Notes: generated by a model not told the origin, from the letters alone. 64,000 nucleotides of DNA from Hypericum androsaemum (GCA_963995505.1 OZ023199.1:1364001-1428000); one strand, 5' to 3'; positions 10,521 through 21,708 are shown, numbered from the stretch's first letter. Translations and numbers: made by a program.

Positions 10521-11095
10521 ACCTCACTCACCGTCGTATTTTAACCCTAGCGCGCCTTTCTTTTCTCTAGCTATAGGTCTAGTTTCCCTAAATTAGAGGA
10601 GGCTATTTTAACTCTTTTTTATATGATGGTTTTTGTGTGTTTGTACAGAAGAAACAAAGAGACAGGCATGATCGCGGCCGTGGAGTGGGTACTGGCAGCG
10701 CTATGGGAGTATTGACGGGTGTCCCTTTCGAGCTGATTCGCTTTTTATTGGCGTCCGCCGCAGTTTACTTTGCAGCCGTGGGTTATGCAAACACGTTGAT
10801 AGCGGTTGATGTGCGAGGCCAGCTCATTGCAACTCGTTTTCCTATCCCTATTCCTATCCTCCTCACCCACCTAGCTAAGGCCAACCCCGTGTCTTTCCAA
10901 ATCTTCGCCCTGCTCAACATCATCGGCTTTACCTTCTCGTCTGGAGCAGCCGTTCTCGTCCGGGTTGATAAAAGGAAGCTCAAATCCAAAGTGATGTTCA
11001 TCATCTCCTCCAGCATTGCGTCTCTGTGTATGGCCTTATCTTTCACAGTCCTCCTCCTCGTCTGTGCCCTCGCTGTCGCCCGCTCTATTGTTTAG
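10349..11095 (+). CDS. Small multi-pass membrane protein, family not recognised (copy 1)
   Basis: Exon 1 (10349-10378, MSSTVAGAEQ) joins exon 2 (10649-11095) across a GT-AG intron to give 158 residues. A basic, Gly/Arg-rich N-terminus (KKQRDRHDRGRG) is followed by hydrophobic segments FELIRFLLASAAVYFAAVGY, a middle one around PVSFQIFALLNIIGFTFSSG, and MFIISSSIASLCMALSFTVLL near the C-terminus. The last two faintly recall the PGG membrane module found at the ends of plant ankyrin proteins, but no ankyrin repeats are present; this is only a resemblance. The start was chosen because the same short first exon and splice sites are conserved at the paralogue at 17794. The intron carries a long GA microsatellite. 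Confidence 0.72.
10486..10518 (+). repeat. (GA)n microsatellite in an intron
   Basis: Uninterrupted AG dinucleotide run of about 33 bases inside the intron of the 10349-11095 gene. A shorter, interrupted version sits at the same place in the paralogue, about 17860-17900. Confidence 0.95.
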
Positions 11096-12798
11096 TTAGT
11101 AGTTTGGTTTATGTGGAGGAGTCATTGCCTACTGTTTAGTTTATTTTGTGGTGATTCTGGACCTTGTTTAGTGTTGTTGTTCATTCTGGATTGTCTTAAA
11201 AGATAGGAGGTTCATCAGGTAATGCTGGTTTTAGTAGTTGCATCAAAGAGGGCTCTTCAAAATTTGAACGTAATGAGAGTTGATAGACTTCTTTCCGCAC
11301 ATATATATATATTTTAATTACTGGACTTGATGGATCATTGTCATTGTTGATCATAAAGTCTGACTATTTCGTAATTTTTTTCCCCTACCAAGAACACTGT
11401 ATATCTTTCAGATCATTGTCATTGTTGATCATAAAGTCTGACCCTTTGTGTTAAATTTTGGATTTTCGCTTTCCGGGTATGTGTTAGTCTTTGAGAAGAT
11501 CTTTGTGGGCTGTTGGATCAGCTGTAGAATGATGGGAGGAAGCTTCTTGCTTGATGATATTCCTTTTGGGCCTCTTTCTCTGTGGGGAAGCAGAGGTTTA
11601 CTTGGTGACAATGGAAGATGAGCCTGTGGTGAGTTGTAGAGGAGGAGGTGTTCCATATGTAGTCTACAACAATACATAGGTAAGTTTCCGGAGAATCAAT
11701 CATCAAACGACTTTGCTCGAGTTTATTCTGGATTAGCCCGGATAACAAGCTAGCATATCAGCAGGGATTAGCCATGTATGTAGTCATTAAATCAAATCTT
11801 AGCAGGGGATTAGACGGCACAAACATAGCGATCGATCATTTCCGTTGAGCGACCCCCAGTCATTTTGGATTTGGATTTGAAATTTCACAATTTGTGACAT
11901 TGAACATGGAAGTCTAATTAGTTGCAATTTGTGCCACCTCAGGAGAAGATTATATCATAATTACAGTTGAGCATACATACAACCAAGTGCCCACTCAGAG
12001 TCAGGTTGATCATCAACCACATTTGAGGGCATCTGCTCCAACATGATAACATATTTCTCCTTCCTTATGCTGAGGTTAATTATGCGGCTAACTTTTTCTT
12101 TACTAGTTGAGGAGATAAGTACGAAAGTCACATCCAACCGTTGTCGATTTGCTATGAGTTTTTTCCTTTTTTTGAGAGAATTTAATTTCTTCAAGTATAG
12201 TATTAGTAGTACTCGGACGAAAGAGTTCTGGACAGGGAATAACACTCTAAAGACGTATGAATATACTAAATATCTTATTCATGTTCTCGTTTATGTAATC
12301 TCGAATTGGCCCTCGGACAAATTGACTCAAATATTGAATTTTCTTGATATCCCCTGACAGATTGACTCAAAGGTTTTCTGATTATTCGGATCAGATTGAA
12401 TTTTTTTTCTACTGGACAAAATTTGCACAAATTTGATTTTTCCTCGCGTGCCACAATGCAAGAAATCACACCATATGATCAACCAATTTAAATTCTAAAT
12501 CAATTAGAATCTCAGTATCCATATGAAGATCTAAAGATCTAGGACAACGATAGGTGAGATTCTTTTTACTGTGAATTGGATCCAAATTTTTTTGGCTAGC
12601 CATTCAATTTTCTCGAACACGTTCCTCAAACTAACTCATTAGGCCGATCTCCCAATCGGCCTGAACCTCCGTATCAAGGAGGTGTCCCTCGTACGCAAAT
12701 TTATGTGCGATTAATAGCCACCGGTTTCTAGTTTGTATCTATAATCGACTCATGGAACTCTAGATAAACTCAGTAATATTTGATACAAGGCTGGTTTA
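11096..12798. other. Intergenic, no gene recognised
   Basis: The first 200 bases are 3' untranslated DNA shared with the paralogue at 18633-18790. Beyond that no open frame resembles a known protein. It contains a 32-bp direct repeat (11333-11364 and 11411-11442) and an 8-bp perfect stem with a 6-base loop at 12641-12662. Confidence 0.45.
11333..11442 (+). repeat. 32-bp perfect direct repeat, copies 78 bases apart
   Basis: Copies at 11333-11364 and 11411-11442, both starting GATCATTGTCATTG and ending AAAGTCTGAC. They are absent from the paralogous 3' flank near 18790, so they arose after that duplication. Confidence 0.85.
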
Positions 12799-13066
12799 CG
12801 ACGGGATTTGGTCGGGGGGAGGGGGAAGGGGGCGGTGGAACGACGGGATCAGGTCGGGGGGAGGGGGAAGGGGGCGGTGGAACGACGGGATCGGGTCGGG
12901 GGGGAGGGGGAAGGGGGGGCGGTGGAACGACGGGATCGGGTCGGGGGGGGGGGGGGGGGAGGGGGAAGGGGGGGGCGGTGGAACGACGGGATCGGGTCGG
13001 GGGAGGGGGAAGGGGGCGGTGGAACGACGGGATCGGGTCGGGGGAGGGGGAAGGGGGCGGCGGCGA
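12799..13066 (+). repeat. G-rich minisatellite, six units of about 42 bp
   Basis: Units start with CGACGGGATC at 12799, 12841, 12883, 12928, 12984 and 13025. Each carries G-runs separated by single A or AA, then GGCGGTGGAA. Unit length varies (41-56) with G-run length; the fourth unit holds 17 consecutive G (12943-12959). The open glycine/arginine-rich frames here follow from the repeat and are not called genes. The G-runs could form G-quadruplexes on the plus strand. Confidence 0.93.
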
Positions 13067-14413
13067 ATTGAGGATGTGGTGGGGGATAAATAGGGAGATG
13101 ATTTTTTTTGTGGGGTTATATAGGAAAATGGTGAAACCCTAATGAGTATGTTTGGATAAAAACTCGAAAATACCTTCAATAGATTCTGACCATCAGATTT
13201 ATAAAAAAAAATTTTGATCAAATCTAAAGGTCCATATTTAGTCCATACCATGGGGATGATTTTTATGTAGTACCCCTGAATCCAAATCCACTTTCTAAGA
13301 GGGTTAACTAAGAGCCAGCCAGCCAACACCGAGAATTAATTGGAGTTCCCCAATTAGCCGAAACTAGCCCAATTAATGGTCATTCCTTTTTTGAATGCAT
13401 TATCTACTTGGCGTATTTTAAGAGGCTTTCCACTTTTCTTGTGTCTCGTCTTTCCCTCTGATTATTTTATCTTCTATTAAAAAAAAAAATACAAAACTGC
13501 GAGAAATTTGCATTGTATTCCAAACTTTGGGATTTAACTTGGCCAACGTGCGATCAAACAAGCGTCGTGTGATGATTAATCTGTTCTAACAATATGTTAA
13601 TATTTTTATATCAAATTCAAAATTTTAATACAATTAGTAGATAAATTTTCTACCATTACAAATAAACTCATCAATCTGATCATCTCAAATTTTCTCGAAT
13701 AACTAACTTTATCATAACAGGAAAAAAGCTTTTAAATTAGGGGGAGTGGAAACCAAATCTATTCCATAATAACAAATAAAGTGGAATAATTATCTGGAGT
13801 TCATACTGCTGCACCATGTGAACCACATTCTATTTTCGGCTTGCTTTCATTTTTCGCTTAAAAAGGTGACTTGACCATAAGAATTCAATCAACAAGGGGC
13901 CACTAGATGCTTTTATGTAAATATATAGTATTTAGATCCCATTAAAACATACTCAGAATTATGAATCATAGAAACACGTCAACTTACTACTAATCATAGC
14001 AACAAAAAGTTATGTTTATTGTATTAAAACTACAAATTATCTCTAGTTTTGTTTTTTTGTACAGGTATATTGTATTAAAACTCCAAAAAAGTTTGAACAT
14101 ACACCTTGACATCAAAGGAGCATCACGCCTAAGGCTAGAAGGTTGCAGAATTACCACCCCAGAAACCCCAACAAGAATTACATCAACGCCTAACTCAAAG
14201 AGCCAAGAACCATATCAGCCAAAATCAAGCAAAACCCCAATGCATCCAAATAGAAAATTAACACCTAGTAAAATGCCAATTTTGACACGGCCATGACACA
14301 ACTTGAGCCGCCAACTCCGTAAAACGTCAAATAGGAAATTAACATCTAGTTATGTTTTAATCTACTTATAAAAAAATGATATATTATTTAAGAAAATCCA
14401 TTGCTTAAAAAAG

Positions 14414-14665
14414 ATGGCAAGCTCTGCTTTGGAAGCTGAAGCCGAAGCTATCCTGATGGCGGTGTACTTTGTCAAATCCGTCTTAGTTTATACTCCTACA
14501 TGGATTGAGTCAGATTATAAACTTGCTGTTGATTTCATCAACGGAGTTTCCAATTTGATCGATTGGAGAGTTGAAAGCTTTGTCCTCTTGATTAGGTCCG
14601 AGATCAGGTTGCTTCTGCGATGTAAGCTAAACTATGGAAACATCATTCATCTTCAATCTATCTAG
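14414..14665 (+). pseudogene. RNase H-like (RVT_3) fragment of a non-LTR retroelement
   Basis: The frame reads ALEAEAEAILMAVYFVKSV, then WIESDYKLAVDFINGVS: the plant RNase H-like domain with the AE...A and E-S-D positions, usually seen at the C-terminus of LINE-type polyproteins. It covers about 80 residues and then runs into unrelated sequence; no reverse transcriptase is nearby. The sister copy at 34538 extends further. Confidence 0.65.
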
Positions 14666-15392
14666 GGTCCCTATACAAATGGCTACTCAACTCAATGTGG
14701 AGTTACTAGGGACATAGTAGCCTAATTGGATAGGTGAAATGAAATTAGATGATCTTTGGCATCCCCTTTTGGCTGCCAAGCTTGCTTCCACAAGACGCAT
14801 CACTAACCGAATCGCCGAGTCGATCTCTTGGTGGTTCAGTTAAGCATGTTCTTGATAGAAAGTAATCTATGAAAATGTCATTTTTTTTCCTATCTAGAGC
14901 CTCTACACAAATGGCTACCTCAACTCTCTGTTGAATTAATAGGGCAACAATAACCTAATGGAATAGGTGAGAACGGAGTTAGGGATGCAAAGGAAGCCCG
15001 AGTCTCTATTTGGAAAGAGAGACTGAAGGAGAAAATAAAGGATAAATGGCTTGTTCATAAGTTGGGTGTATTATGAGGTTGTTTCATTTTCTATGTCGTC
15101 AGGGTTTGGTTGGAGGCCTTAATTTATTTCCATTAACCATTCGAGATTAGTAGCTTCAATTGGAAAACTAATTGACATCTTTGACCGCATTAAATATATC
15201 TGATATAAATAACTAGATCTGATAGCAGCTCAGCTGAGAGAAAATTATTTATGATTTAAATTGTTCATATCACAAATGTACCGATCAAATATAAAACATG
15301 GATTTTTATTTTGTCAATAGCAACTTATAATAATAACACAACTGTAATTTAGAACAATCATTCAGCGTCTCTACTTACTGGATCATATTCTA

Positions 15393-16298
15393 TCATCTCA
15401 TTGCATAATTAAGTCCAACGGAAAGCTGACGTGGTCCCTGGTTAACTTCTAGGCGCCTACTCGGACAACAGATCAGCACCGTAAGGATTGCCGCCTCGCA
15501 GAGGAAAACCAACATCAGCGACGCGCAAGTGACAACTATCACTACCACGCTCACCCACTTCCCGCACATAAACAAGGCCGCGCCGGCCGCGGCCGCCAGC
15601 AGCAGCCCGGCGGACAGCTTGAGGAATAGGAAAACGGAGAGGGCCGCCAACTGAATTCCTGACAGCGGGTAACGGCTGCGGTTGGGAGGATGGAAGCCCG
15701 AGGTTGACTCCGCGACCGGGGAGAGGAGCAGGTAGACGGCGTCGAAGGAAAAGGCGAGGGAGACAACGGCGGTTGTGGGGAGCATGACGTAAGGCAACGG
15801 ATCCGCAATGCCGAGAAACAATGTGGTCAGGCGGAAGATGAAGAATAGGTTGGAGAGAAAAAAGATAAGTAATGTGAGGAGGATGGAGAGGTAGAGAGCG
15901 GCGGTGGAGAGGAAAAGGGGGAAGACGGAGATGGCGGAGACGGCGGCGGGGAGGAGCGGGACAGGGCGGCCGTAGAATCCGTGAAGGACGCTGCGGGTGA
16001 TGGAGGCGGCGCCGAGCTGAGAGAAGCAGAGGAGGAACGCCGCCAAGAGCGCCACGTAGAGGACGACGCTGAGGGTAGCGTGTTGACCTCCGATGTTGAG
16101 GCGGTCGAGGGTGAGGTGGTTGGGGGGTCCGGTGCGGTTGAGAGGGTAGGAAGAGAGGAGGAGCAAGTAGAGGGAGAAGAAGGGGAGGAGTAGGGTGATT
16201 AGGGTTAGGGCTATGAAGTCGCGTCTGTGTGCGCTTATTATCCGCTGCGACACCGTTGCTAGGCTCACTTCCACTACACCGCCTGAAGCCTTCGCCAT
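15393..16298 (-). CDS. Uncharacterised multi-pass membrane protein, copy A (301 aa)
   Basis: A single uninterrupted frame. The N-terminus (MAKASGGVVEVSLATVSQRI) precedes a basic HRRDF and the first of six or seven hydrophobic spans (about 27-50, 75-97, 115-155, 160-185, 215-245, 250-275). A conserved loop reads ITRSVLHGFYGRPVPLLPA. No catalytic motif is visible and I do not recognise the family. The alternation of spans and a short xYGRP loop is loosely like plant proteins annotated as PABP-binding membrane proteins, but that is weak. Two paralogues lie at 29356-30267 and 36040-36879, in the same orientation inside duplicated blocks. All three are open, which argues for selection or recent duplication. 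The GC-rich coding sequence contrasts with its AT-rich flanks. Confidence 0.7.
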   Translation of the reverse strand: MAKASGGVVEVSLATVSQRIISAHRRDFIALTLITLLLPFFSLYLLLLSSYPLNRTGPPNHLTLDRLNIGGQHATLSVVLYVALLAAFLLCFSQLGAASITRSVLHGFYGRPVPLLPAAVSAISVFPLFLSTAALYLSILLTLLIFFLSNLFFIFRLTTLFLGIADPLPYVMLPTTAVVSLAFSFDAVYLLLSPVAESTSGFHPPNRSRYPLSGIQLAALSVFLFLKLSAGLLLAAAAGAALFMCGKWVSVVVIVVTCASLMLVFLCEAAILTVLICCPSRRLEVNQGPRQLSVGLNYAMR

Positions 16299-17640
16299 CT
16301 GATTTTAACTTGCTTCAGTTTTGGTCAATAAGTTTTGGGAAGATGACGATGAGGATGAACAAGGATATTATACCGTGTTTCAACGTGACCAATTTCGGAA
16401 ATGAACGACCAACAACCACTTAAATGCGTTTTCCAAATTTAATCAAAAGTTTTCTATACAATAACTTTAAATATTTGTTAGAAATTTTTTTATCGCATTT
16501 CAAGAATTCCACATGACTGAAACATTGTCTAAAAGTTTATAAACAAAAAAAATGGTGGACAGGGACGTGGAAATTGAAACCATATGCACATGCAATGTAA
16601 GAAGGTAATTACTTTTTTGGGGGTCATTCAATTTGGATGGTTGCCCATTGCTATATAACTTCTTCTGCTGCAACAATGCTTTTTCTCGTTTAAGTTCATA
16701 AACTTAGAAAGGAAATCAATTAGGTCGCCTATCAAATGTTTAGCCCCGTTTCCTTTTATATTTGTTAATACTATTGCACCAGGAATGCATGTGCATTGAA
16801 GACTATTTGTTCACTTCGGATCATTTGCTCACCCCTAAATATATATGTCATGCATCTATTTCCGGTAAAATGCTGTTTTGAAGTTGGAAGTATTTGATTC
16901 TTCACACACAAAAAAAAGGAAGTATTTGAAGTTGAATACAACAACCCCCACTTGTTCACTAGATGCTTTAGTACCATTTTTTACTCGAAAAGCACCCGCT
17001 TACATTTATCATTTAGTTTAGATTCGAGCAAAATAAAAAAGCACAGAAATGATAACACCTTGGAAAAGTGAATATCCAAGGAAGCAGTTTTTCAAAGAAC
17101 AACATCCATTAAAATTCATTATCGATAAAAGTTGATTCAAGCGATAAAAAACTTAAGTTTAATTTAAGAGATTTGGGTTCACTCAACATCTGAATAGAAT
17201 AAACTCCAGAGTATATATGGCTTGTTTAATGATATTTGGGTACTTTATGTTAATTGAATTTTTATTTTAATAATAACATAACTTAATAATTGACCGCATA
17301 AAATAAACTCTTGGTGTGACGTGACATATAGAATGTGCTCGTAATTATTTGCACAAGTAATTGAAAATGGGCTTCCGATTTTGTCTTATAATTTTTCTAA
17401 ATTTAACTGAGTTTTGAACATGAATATTCTATGAGTTTTCAATTGGGTTCGAGAAAACCTAGATAACTACTAGGACAAGAATTGTCATTACTTAGGGAGG
17501 AGACATAGATCGGATCGGACAGGTGTCATTTTCGGGTCCATTTGGCCATTATTTTTTATTCCAACATGGCCCGTTTTCCTTGTTGTGGCCGGCCCAACTC
17601 TTCTTCTTTAATTAATTAAAACCCTATCCAAAAGAAAAGG
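16299..17640. other. Non-coding part of block A
   Basis: Upstream region of membrane-protein copy A and duplicated spacer. Segments recur near 30270-31200, 37540-38340, 39345-39905 and 40095-40440. The stretch 17430-17470 (AGAAAACCTAGATAACT) recurs at 41848-41870. No gene seen. Confidence 0.5.
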
Positions 17641-17680
17641 AAAGGACTTTGACTTGTGTCAACTCAAGCCAGCGTGTGGG

Positions 17681-17706
17681 GTGGAGTGGAGTGGAGTGGA
17701 GTGGGG
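17681..17706 (+). repeat. (GGAGT)n microsatellite
   Basis: About five units of GTGGA/GGAGT just upstream of the membrane-protein paralogue at 17794; absent from the copy at 10349. Confidence 0.85.
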
Positions 17707-17793
17707 TTTCTTGGAAAGTGCTTTTCTTGGAATCGAAGGGGGTCCGGGTCCCTTCCCTTTTAGTGGTGGTCGGTCCCATCTTCTATAGACCCA

Positions 17794-18632
17794 ATGTCGT
17801 CGACTGTTGCAAGCGCAGAGCAGGTACTTATAGCCTAAACCCAACAACTGTTCGTTCGTTCGAGAGAGAGAGAGGGAGAGAGGGAGAGAGAGGGGGAGGG
17901 AAATCACCTCACTCACCGTCCTATTTTAACCCTAGCGCGCTTTCTTTCCTCTGTGCGATTCGATTGGATTGGATTGGATTGGATTGGTATCAAATAGAAT
18001 TAATTCTAGCTATAGGTCTTAGTTTCACCGAGTTATATGATGTGTTTGTGCAGAAACTGTTTCACCTAATTTCAAAGATTGGAAGAAGAGGCAATGGTAT
18101 GGGTCATTGGGGGGAGGGTTACACTTGTCATCCTGCCACTCGAGGAGGAGGAGGAGTTGGTGATGGTGGTGGTGGCACAGACAGGCATCATGATGATCAT
18201 CATCGCGGCCGCCGTACTCGAGTGGGTGCTGGCAGCGCTATGGGAGTATTCACGGGTGTGCCTTTCGAGCTGATTCGCTTTTTATTGACTTCGGCCGCAG
18301 TTTACTTTGCAGCCGTGGGTTTTGCAAACACGTTGATAGCAGTTGATGCGCGAGGGCAGCTCATTGCAGCTCGTTGTCCTATCCCTATCCCTATCCTCCT
18401 CACCCACCTAGCTAAGGCCAACCCCGTGTCTTTCCAAATCTTCGCCCTGCTCAACATCATCGGCTTTACCTTCTCCTCTGGAGCAGCCGTTCTCGTCCTG
18501 GTCGATAAAAGGAAGCTCAAATCCAAAGTGATGTTCATCATCTGCTCCAGCATTGCGTCTCTGTGTATGGCCTTATCTTTCACAGTCCTCCTCCTCGTCT
18601 ATGCCCTCGCTCTCGCCGGCTCCATTGTTTAG
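17794..18632 (+). CDS. Small multi-pass membrane protein, family not recognised (copy 2)
   Basis: Exons 17794-17823 (MSSTVASAEQ) and 18054-18632 give 202 residues. From AGSAMGVFTGVPFELIRF to the end it is nearly identical to copy 1 at 10349 (IAVDARGQ, PIPIPILLTHLAKANP, KRKLKSKVMF). It differs by an N-terminal insert of about 45 residues rich in Gly and His: a GGGGVGDGGGG stretch, then DRHHDDHHRGRR. The insert could bind metal or be a disordered linker; it is not a known domain. Exon 1, splice phase and 3' flank are conserved between the copies, showing duplication of the whole gene. An ATG-initiated frame from 17649 overlaps the first intron and is not the likely protein. Confidence 0.72.
17962..17987 (+). 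repeat. (GATTG)n microsatellite in an intron
   Basis: Five GATTG units inside the intron of the 17794-18632 gene; not present in the paralogous intron. Confidence 0.85.
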
Positions 18633-19042
18633 TTAATAGTTTGGTTTAGTTTATTTTGTGATGATTCTGGACCTTGTTTAGATAGGAGGTTCATCAGGTA
18701 ATGCTGGTTTTAGTAGTTGCATCAAAGAGGGTTCTGCTGCGAACTCTTCAAAATTTGAACGTAATGAGAGTAGATAGACTTCTTTCCACTTATATATATA
18801 TATATATATATTTTTTTTTTTTAATTACCGGACTTCTTTCCGCTGAGTGTGGCTACAAAGTTCAAGGTCATGTTTAGTTGCTCACTGAAGGATTAAGACT
18901 TCCATTGTGAGTGTAGCACCGAACAATTGCCGTAACAATCATAATGACATCTTCTTTCGGACATCTTAGCAAGCACGGTTAGCGAGTGTGGTGAGCTTGT
19001 TTATAAGTGGAAATCTACTTACTCATTGCCGTAAACTTTCAG
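18633..19042. other. 3' flank and truncated intron
   Basis: The first 150 bases are the shared 3' flank of the membrane-protein gene and include a TA run (18791-18812). The remainder up to the AG at 19041-19042 probably derives from a myosin intron. No gene. Confidence 0.45.
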
Positions 19043-20822
19043 GGCCAACTGTTCCAATTGATGCAACGCTTGGAAAGTACCACACCACATTTCATACGAT
19101 GTATAAAACCGAACAATATCCAGTCTCCCGGATCATACGAACAAGGACTTGTACTGCAACAGCTCAGATGTTGTGGTGTCCTGGAGGTTGTCCGGATATC
19201 AATATCTGGATTTCCTACCAGGAATGTCACACCAAAAGTTTGCTAGAAGGTAAAGTGCATTGTTCCCTCATAGTTACCAACTCTCTCTGGTTTTGAGCTT
19301 ATCTTTTGACCAGTTTGTCCCGGTTTTGCTTCAGATATGGCTTTCTCTTATCGGAGAGTGTTGCATTCCGGGATCCGCTGAGTGTTTCAGTAGCAATTCC
19401 TCACCAGTTTGGTATCTTGTCTGAAATGTATCAAGTTGGCTACACAAAGTTATTTTTCCGAACTGGACAGGTAACTCGTACATAACGTGCTTAGATGTTA
19501 CGCATTATGTAGTATCTGAATTATTCGCTCGAGTCCGTAAACTTGCAAGTGAATCCATGCAGATTGGGATGCTGGAGGATACAAGAAATCGGACACGTCG
19601 AGGAATCTTGCGTGTTCAAAGCTGTTTCAGAGGGCACAGAGTGCGTTGTCACTTGAGAGAGCTTAAGATGGGCATTGCCACTCTTCAGTCTTGTAAGTCT
19701 CTTTCAGGTCCTAAATTCTCTGCTATTCGCCTTCGGTTTTCGTTCTATATCAAAGATGAAAGATCGTTTTCCTAGTTTAGTAATTATTTGCTGTCTCTTC
19801 TTAATGCAGTTGTTCGAGGTGAGAAAGCCAGAAAAGAGAGTGCTGTTTTGCTACAAAGATATAGATCTGCTGTCACTATACAAAAATTTGTCAAAAGCAA
19901 GATCTCCAAGTGCAAATACGATGACGTTCGAGGCGCATCAATCACGATCCAATCAGGTGAAGTTTGTTGTTTGACACTAAGCTTGTGCATTATGGTTCTT
20001 TAAGTATGGTGGCTGACGCTTTCCTTGTTTATCTCTCGCAGCTATTCGTGGTTGGTTCTTTAGACGATGTTAAGGAAACATAGGATTGAGCAATAAGGTT
20101 CTATGTACTACGAAAAGATTGTCGATTGTCTAACTCGTAATGAACTCGCAATATTGTGTTAGATAAATGATTCCGATGAGGTTCTGGTCAAGGCATCATT
20201 TCTCGCTGAGCTAGAAAGACGAGTTCTCAAAGCAGAAGCAGCTCTTAGAGAGAAAGAAGACGAGAACGATATAATCAATCAACGGCTTCAGCAATATGAG
20301 GGCCGCTGGTCAGAATACGAGCTTAAGATGAAGTCCATGGAAGAAGTGTGGCAAAAGCAGATGCGATCTCTACAATCAAGTCTTTCAATAGCAAAGAAGA
20401 GCCTAGCGGTTGATGAGTCGGGGAGAAACTTGGATGCGTTGGTCAATGCAAGCGACGAAAAAGATGGCAGCTGGGAATCAGGAAGCAATTATCGGGCTCA
20501 GGACAGTAATGGTGTCAGACCAATGAGTGCAGGGTTGAGTGTGATTAGCCGGTTGGCGGAGGAATTCGAGCAGAGGAGTCAGGTGTTTGGCGACGATGCC
20601 AAGTTCTTGGTGGAGGTGAAATCAGGTCACGGTGAAGCGAGTTTGAACCCCGACAGAGAGCTAAGAAGGTTGAAGCAAATATTCGAGTCGTGGAAGAAGG
20701 ACTACGGGTCTAGATTACGCGAAACGAAGGTGATCTTGAACAAGCTCGGAAGCGAAGAAGCCGCGGTTGACAGAGTGAAAAAGAAGTGGTGGCTGAGGAG
20801 GAACAGCACGAGATTTAGCTAA
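19043..20822 (+). pseudogene. 5'-truncated class VIII myosin heavy-chain pseudogene
   Basis: Exon remnants with proper splice sites at 19043-19249, 19335-19470, 19563-19692, 19810-19956, 20042-20097 and 20163-20822. They encode the last part of the motor (GQLFQLMQRLESTTPHFIRC; then RYGFLLSESVAFRDPLSV and LFFRTGQ), IQ motifs (LRVQSCFRGHRVRCHLRE; AVLLQRYRSAVTIQKF), a coiled coil (WSEYELKMKSMEEVWQKQMR) and the typical plant myosin VIII end (KKKWWLRRNSTRFS). Two lesions are visible: one extra A after TTTCCTACCAGG near 19231 shifts the frame in the first exon, and a TAA replaces the expected serine codon after RRC near 20070. The ATP-binding half of the motor is absent. The last exon is fully open (219 residues), so decay is recent. 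Intact family members move on actin at plasmodesmata and endosomes; this copy cannot. Confidence 0.93.
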
Positions 20823-20990
20823 AATTGTTCCATGTATCTGCAATCATCTAGGTGTTCTTATAAAAGTCTACTTATAAGCGGAATGTAGAGAGCCACAGTG
20901 TGACAGAGTTCGAACACACACAAGCATTTGGCAGGAGAGCCTAGATTCAAGACTCAAGATAACCTTGTACATTACAGTTCTTTTTATAAT
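20823..20990. other. 3' flank of the myosin pseudogene
   Basis: Short AT-rich spacer ending in the left copy of the MITE target duplication (TTTTATAAT, 20982-20990). Confidence 0.5.
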
Positions 20991-21708
20991 GGACAAAATA
21001 GTCACGGGTCCTGTTGTTTGAAGAAATTGATTAATAAGGACATGCAAGTATTGATTAGTCCCTGTTATTTTAAAAATCAATTGATTAGTCCTTAAACTAT
21101 ATTCCGGTCATTTTTCCGGAGAGATATTTTTTTTAAATGCCAAAAATACCTTATGTTTATACAAAAATTACAAGATTGACATTTAAGTTAAAAACATCCC
21201 ATCTCCATGACCTTCATTGAGCATCCTTAAGAAAATATATTCTAAAACCGTAAAAAAGAAAAAGCGATGGAACCCAGATCCCGATATGCTAATTTGCATT
21301 TCCATCCATCTTTATCTTCACAAATTCATTGCTCAACTTCCTCTTCGTGGTACTATTCTCAATAAATAGGACTAACAAAGACGGGAGAGGCAACATAGGG
21401 TGGGTGACTTTATTCGGAATCATCAAGCTACTCTTCTTCAGCGCCCTTTTTTTAGAGTTTTAGAATAAAGGATGCGTAAGAGAGGTCATGGACATGGAAG
21501 GTCTTTTCACTTGAATGCCAATCTTATAATTTTGGGGTAAACTTAAAGGTATTTTTTACACTTTTAAAAAATATCTCGCCAGAAAAGTGACAGGAATATG
21601 ATTTAGGGACTAATCAATTGATATTTAAAATAGTAGGGACTAATCAATACTTGCATGTCCTTATTAATCAATTTTTTCAAACAACAGGGACCTATAACTA
21701 TTTTACCC
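20991..21708. mobile_element. Mutator-like foldback MITE with a 9-bp target duplication
   Basis: Inverted arms of about 200 bp (20991 to about 21190, and about 21500 to 21708) start GGACAAAATAGT and GGGTAAAATAGT and share AATAAGGACATGCAAGTATT. Perfect 9-bp flanking duplications TTTTATAAT lie at 20982-20990 and 21709-21717, the length made by Mutator-family transposases. The 300-bp middle has no recognised coding sequence. The right arm contains CGCCAGAAAA, also present in the elements near 48.9 kb and 28.6 kb. Confidence 0.88.

Larger units (their letters stand above)
13291..17250. repeat. Segmental duplication, block A
   Basis: This stretch aligns with block C (about 33557-37018) and in part with block B (about 27370-31215). 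Order inside it: a spacer starting near AAGAGCCAGCCAGCCAACAC, an RNase H-like retroelement scrap (14414-14665), a membrane-protein gene on the minus strand (15393-16298), and a non-coding part containing ATGTAAGAAGGTAATTA that is repeated at least four more times to the right. Boundaries are approximate. Confidence 0.8.

Noticed and set aside
10349..11095. CASP-like (DUF588) membrane protein
   Set aside because: The number and spacing of hydrophobic spans and the lack of the CASP Arg/Asp signature positions do not fit; left as unrecognised.
12780..13329. Glycine/arginine-rich (plus) and proline-rich (minus) open frames
   Set aside because: They are produced by the G-rich minisatellite; composition follows the repeat and the frames cross its edges.
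17649..18632. A 327-residue single-exon protein
   Set aside because: Its N-terminal half translates a promoter, first intron and microsatellites; the spliced form with the 30-base first exon is conserved in the paralogue.
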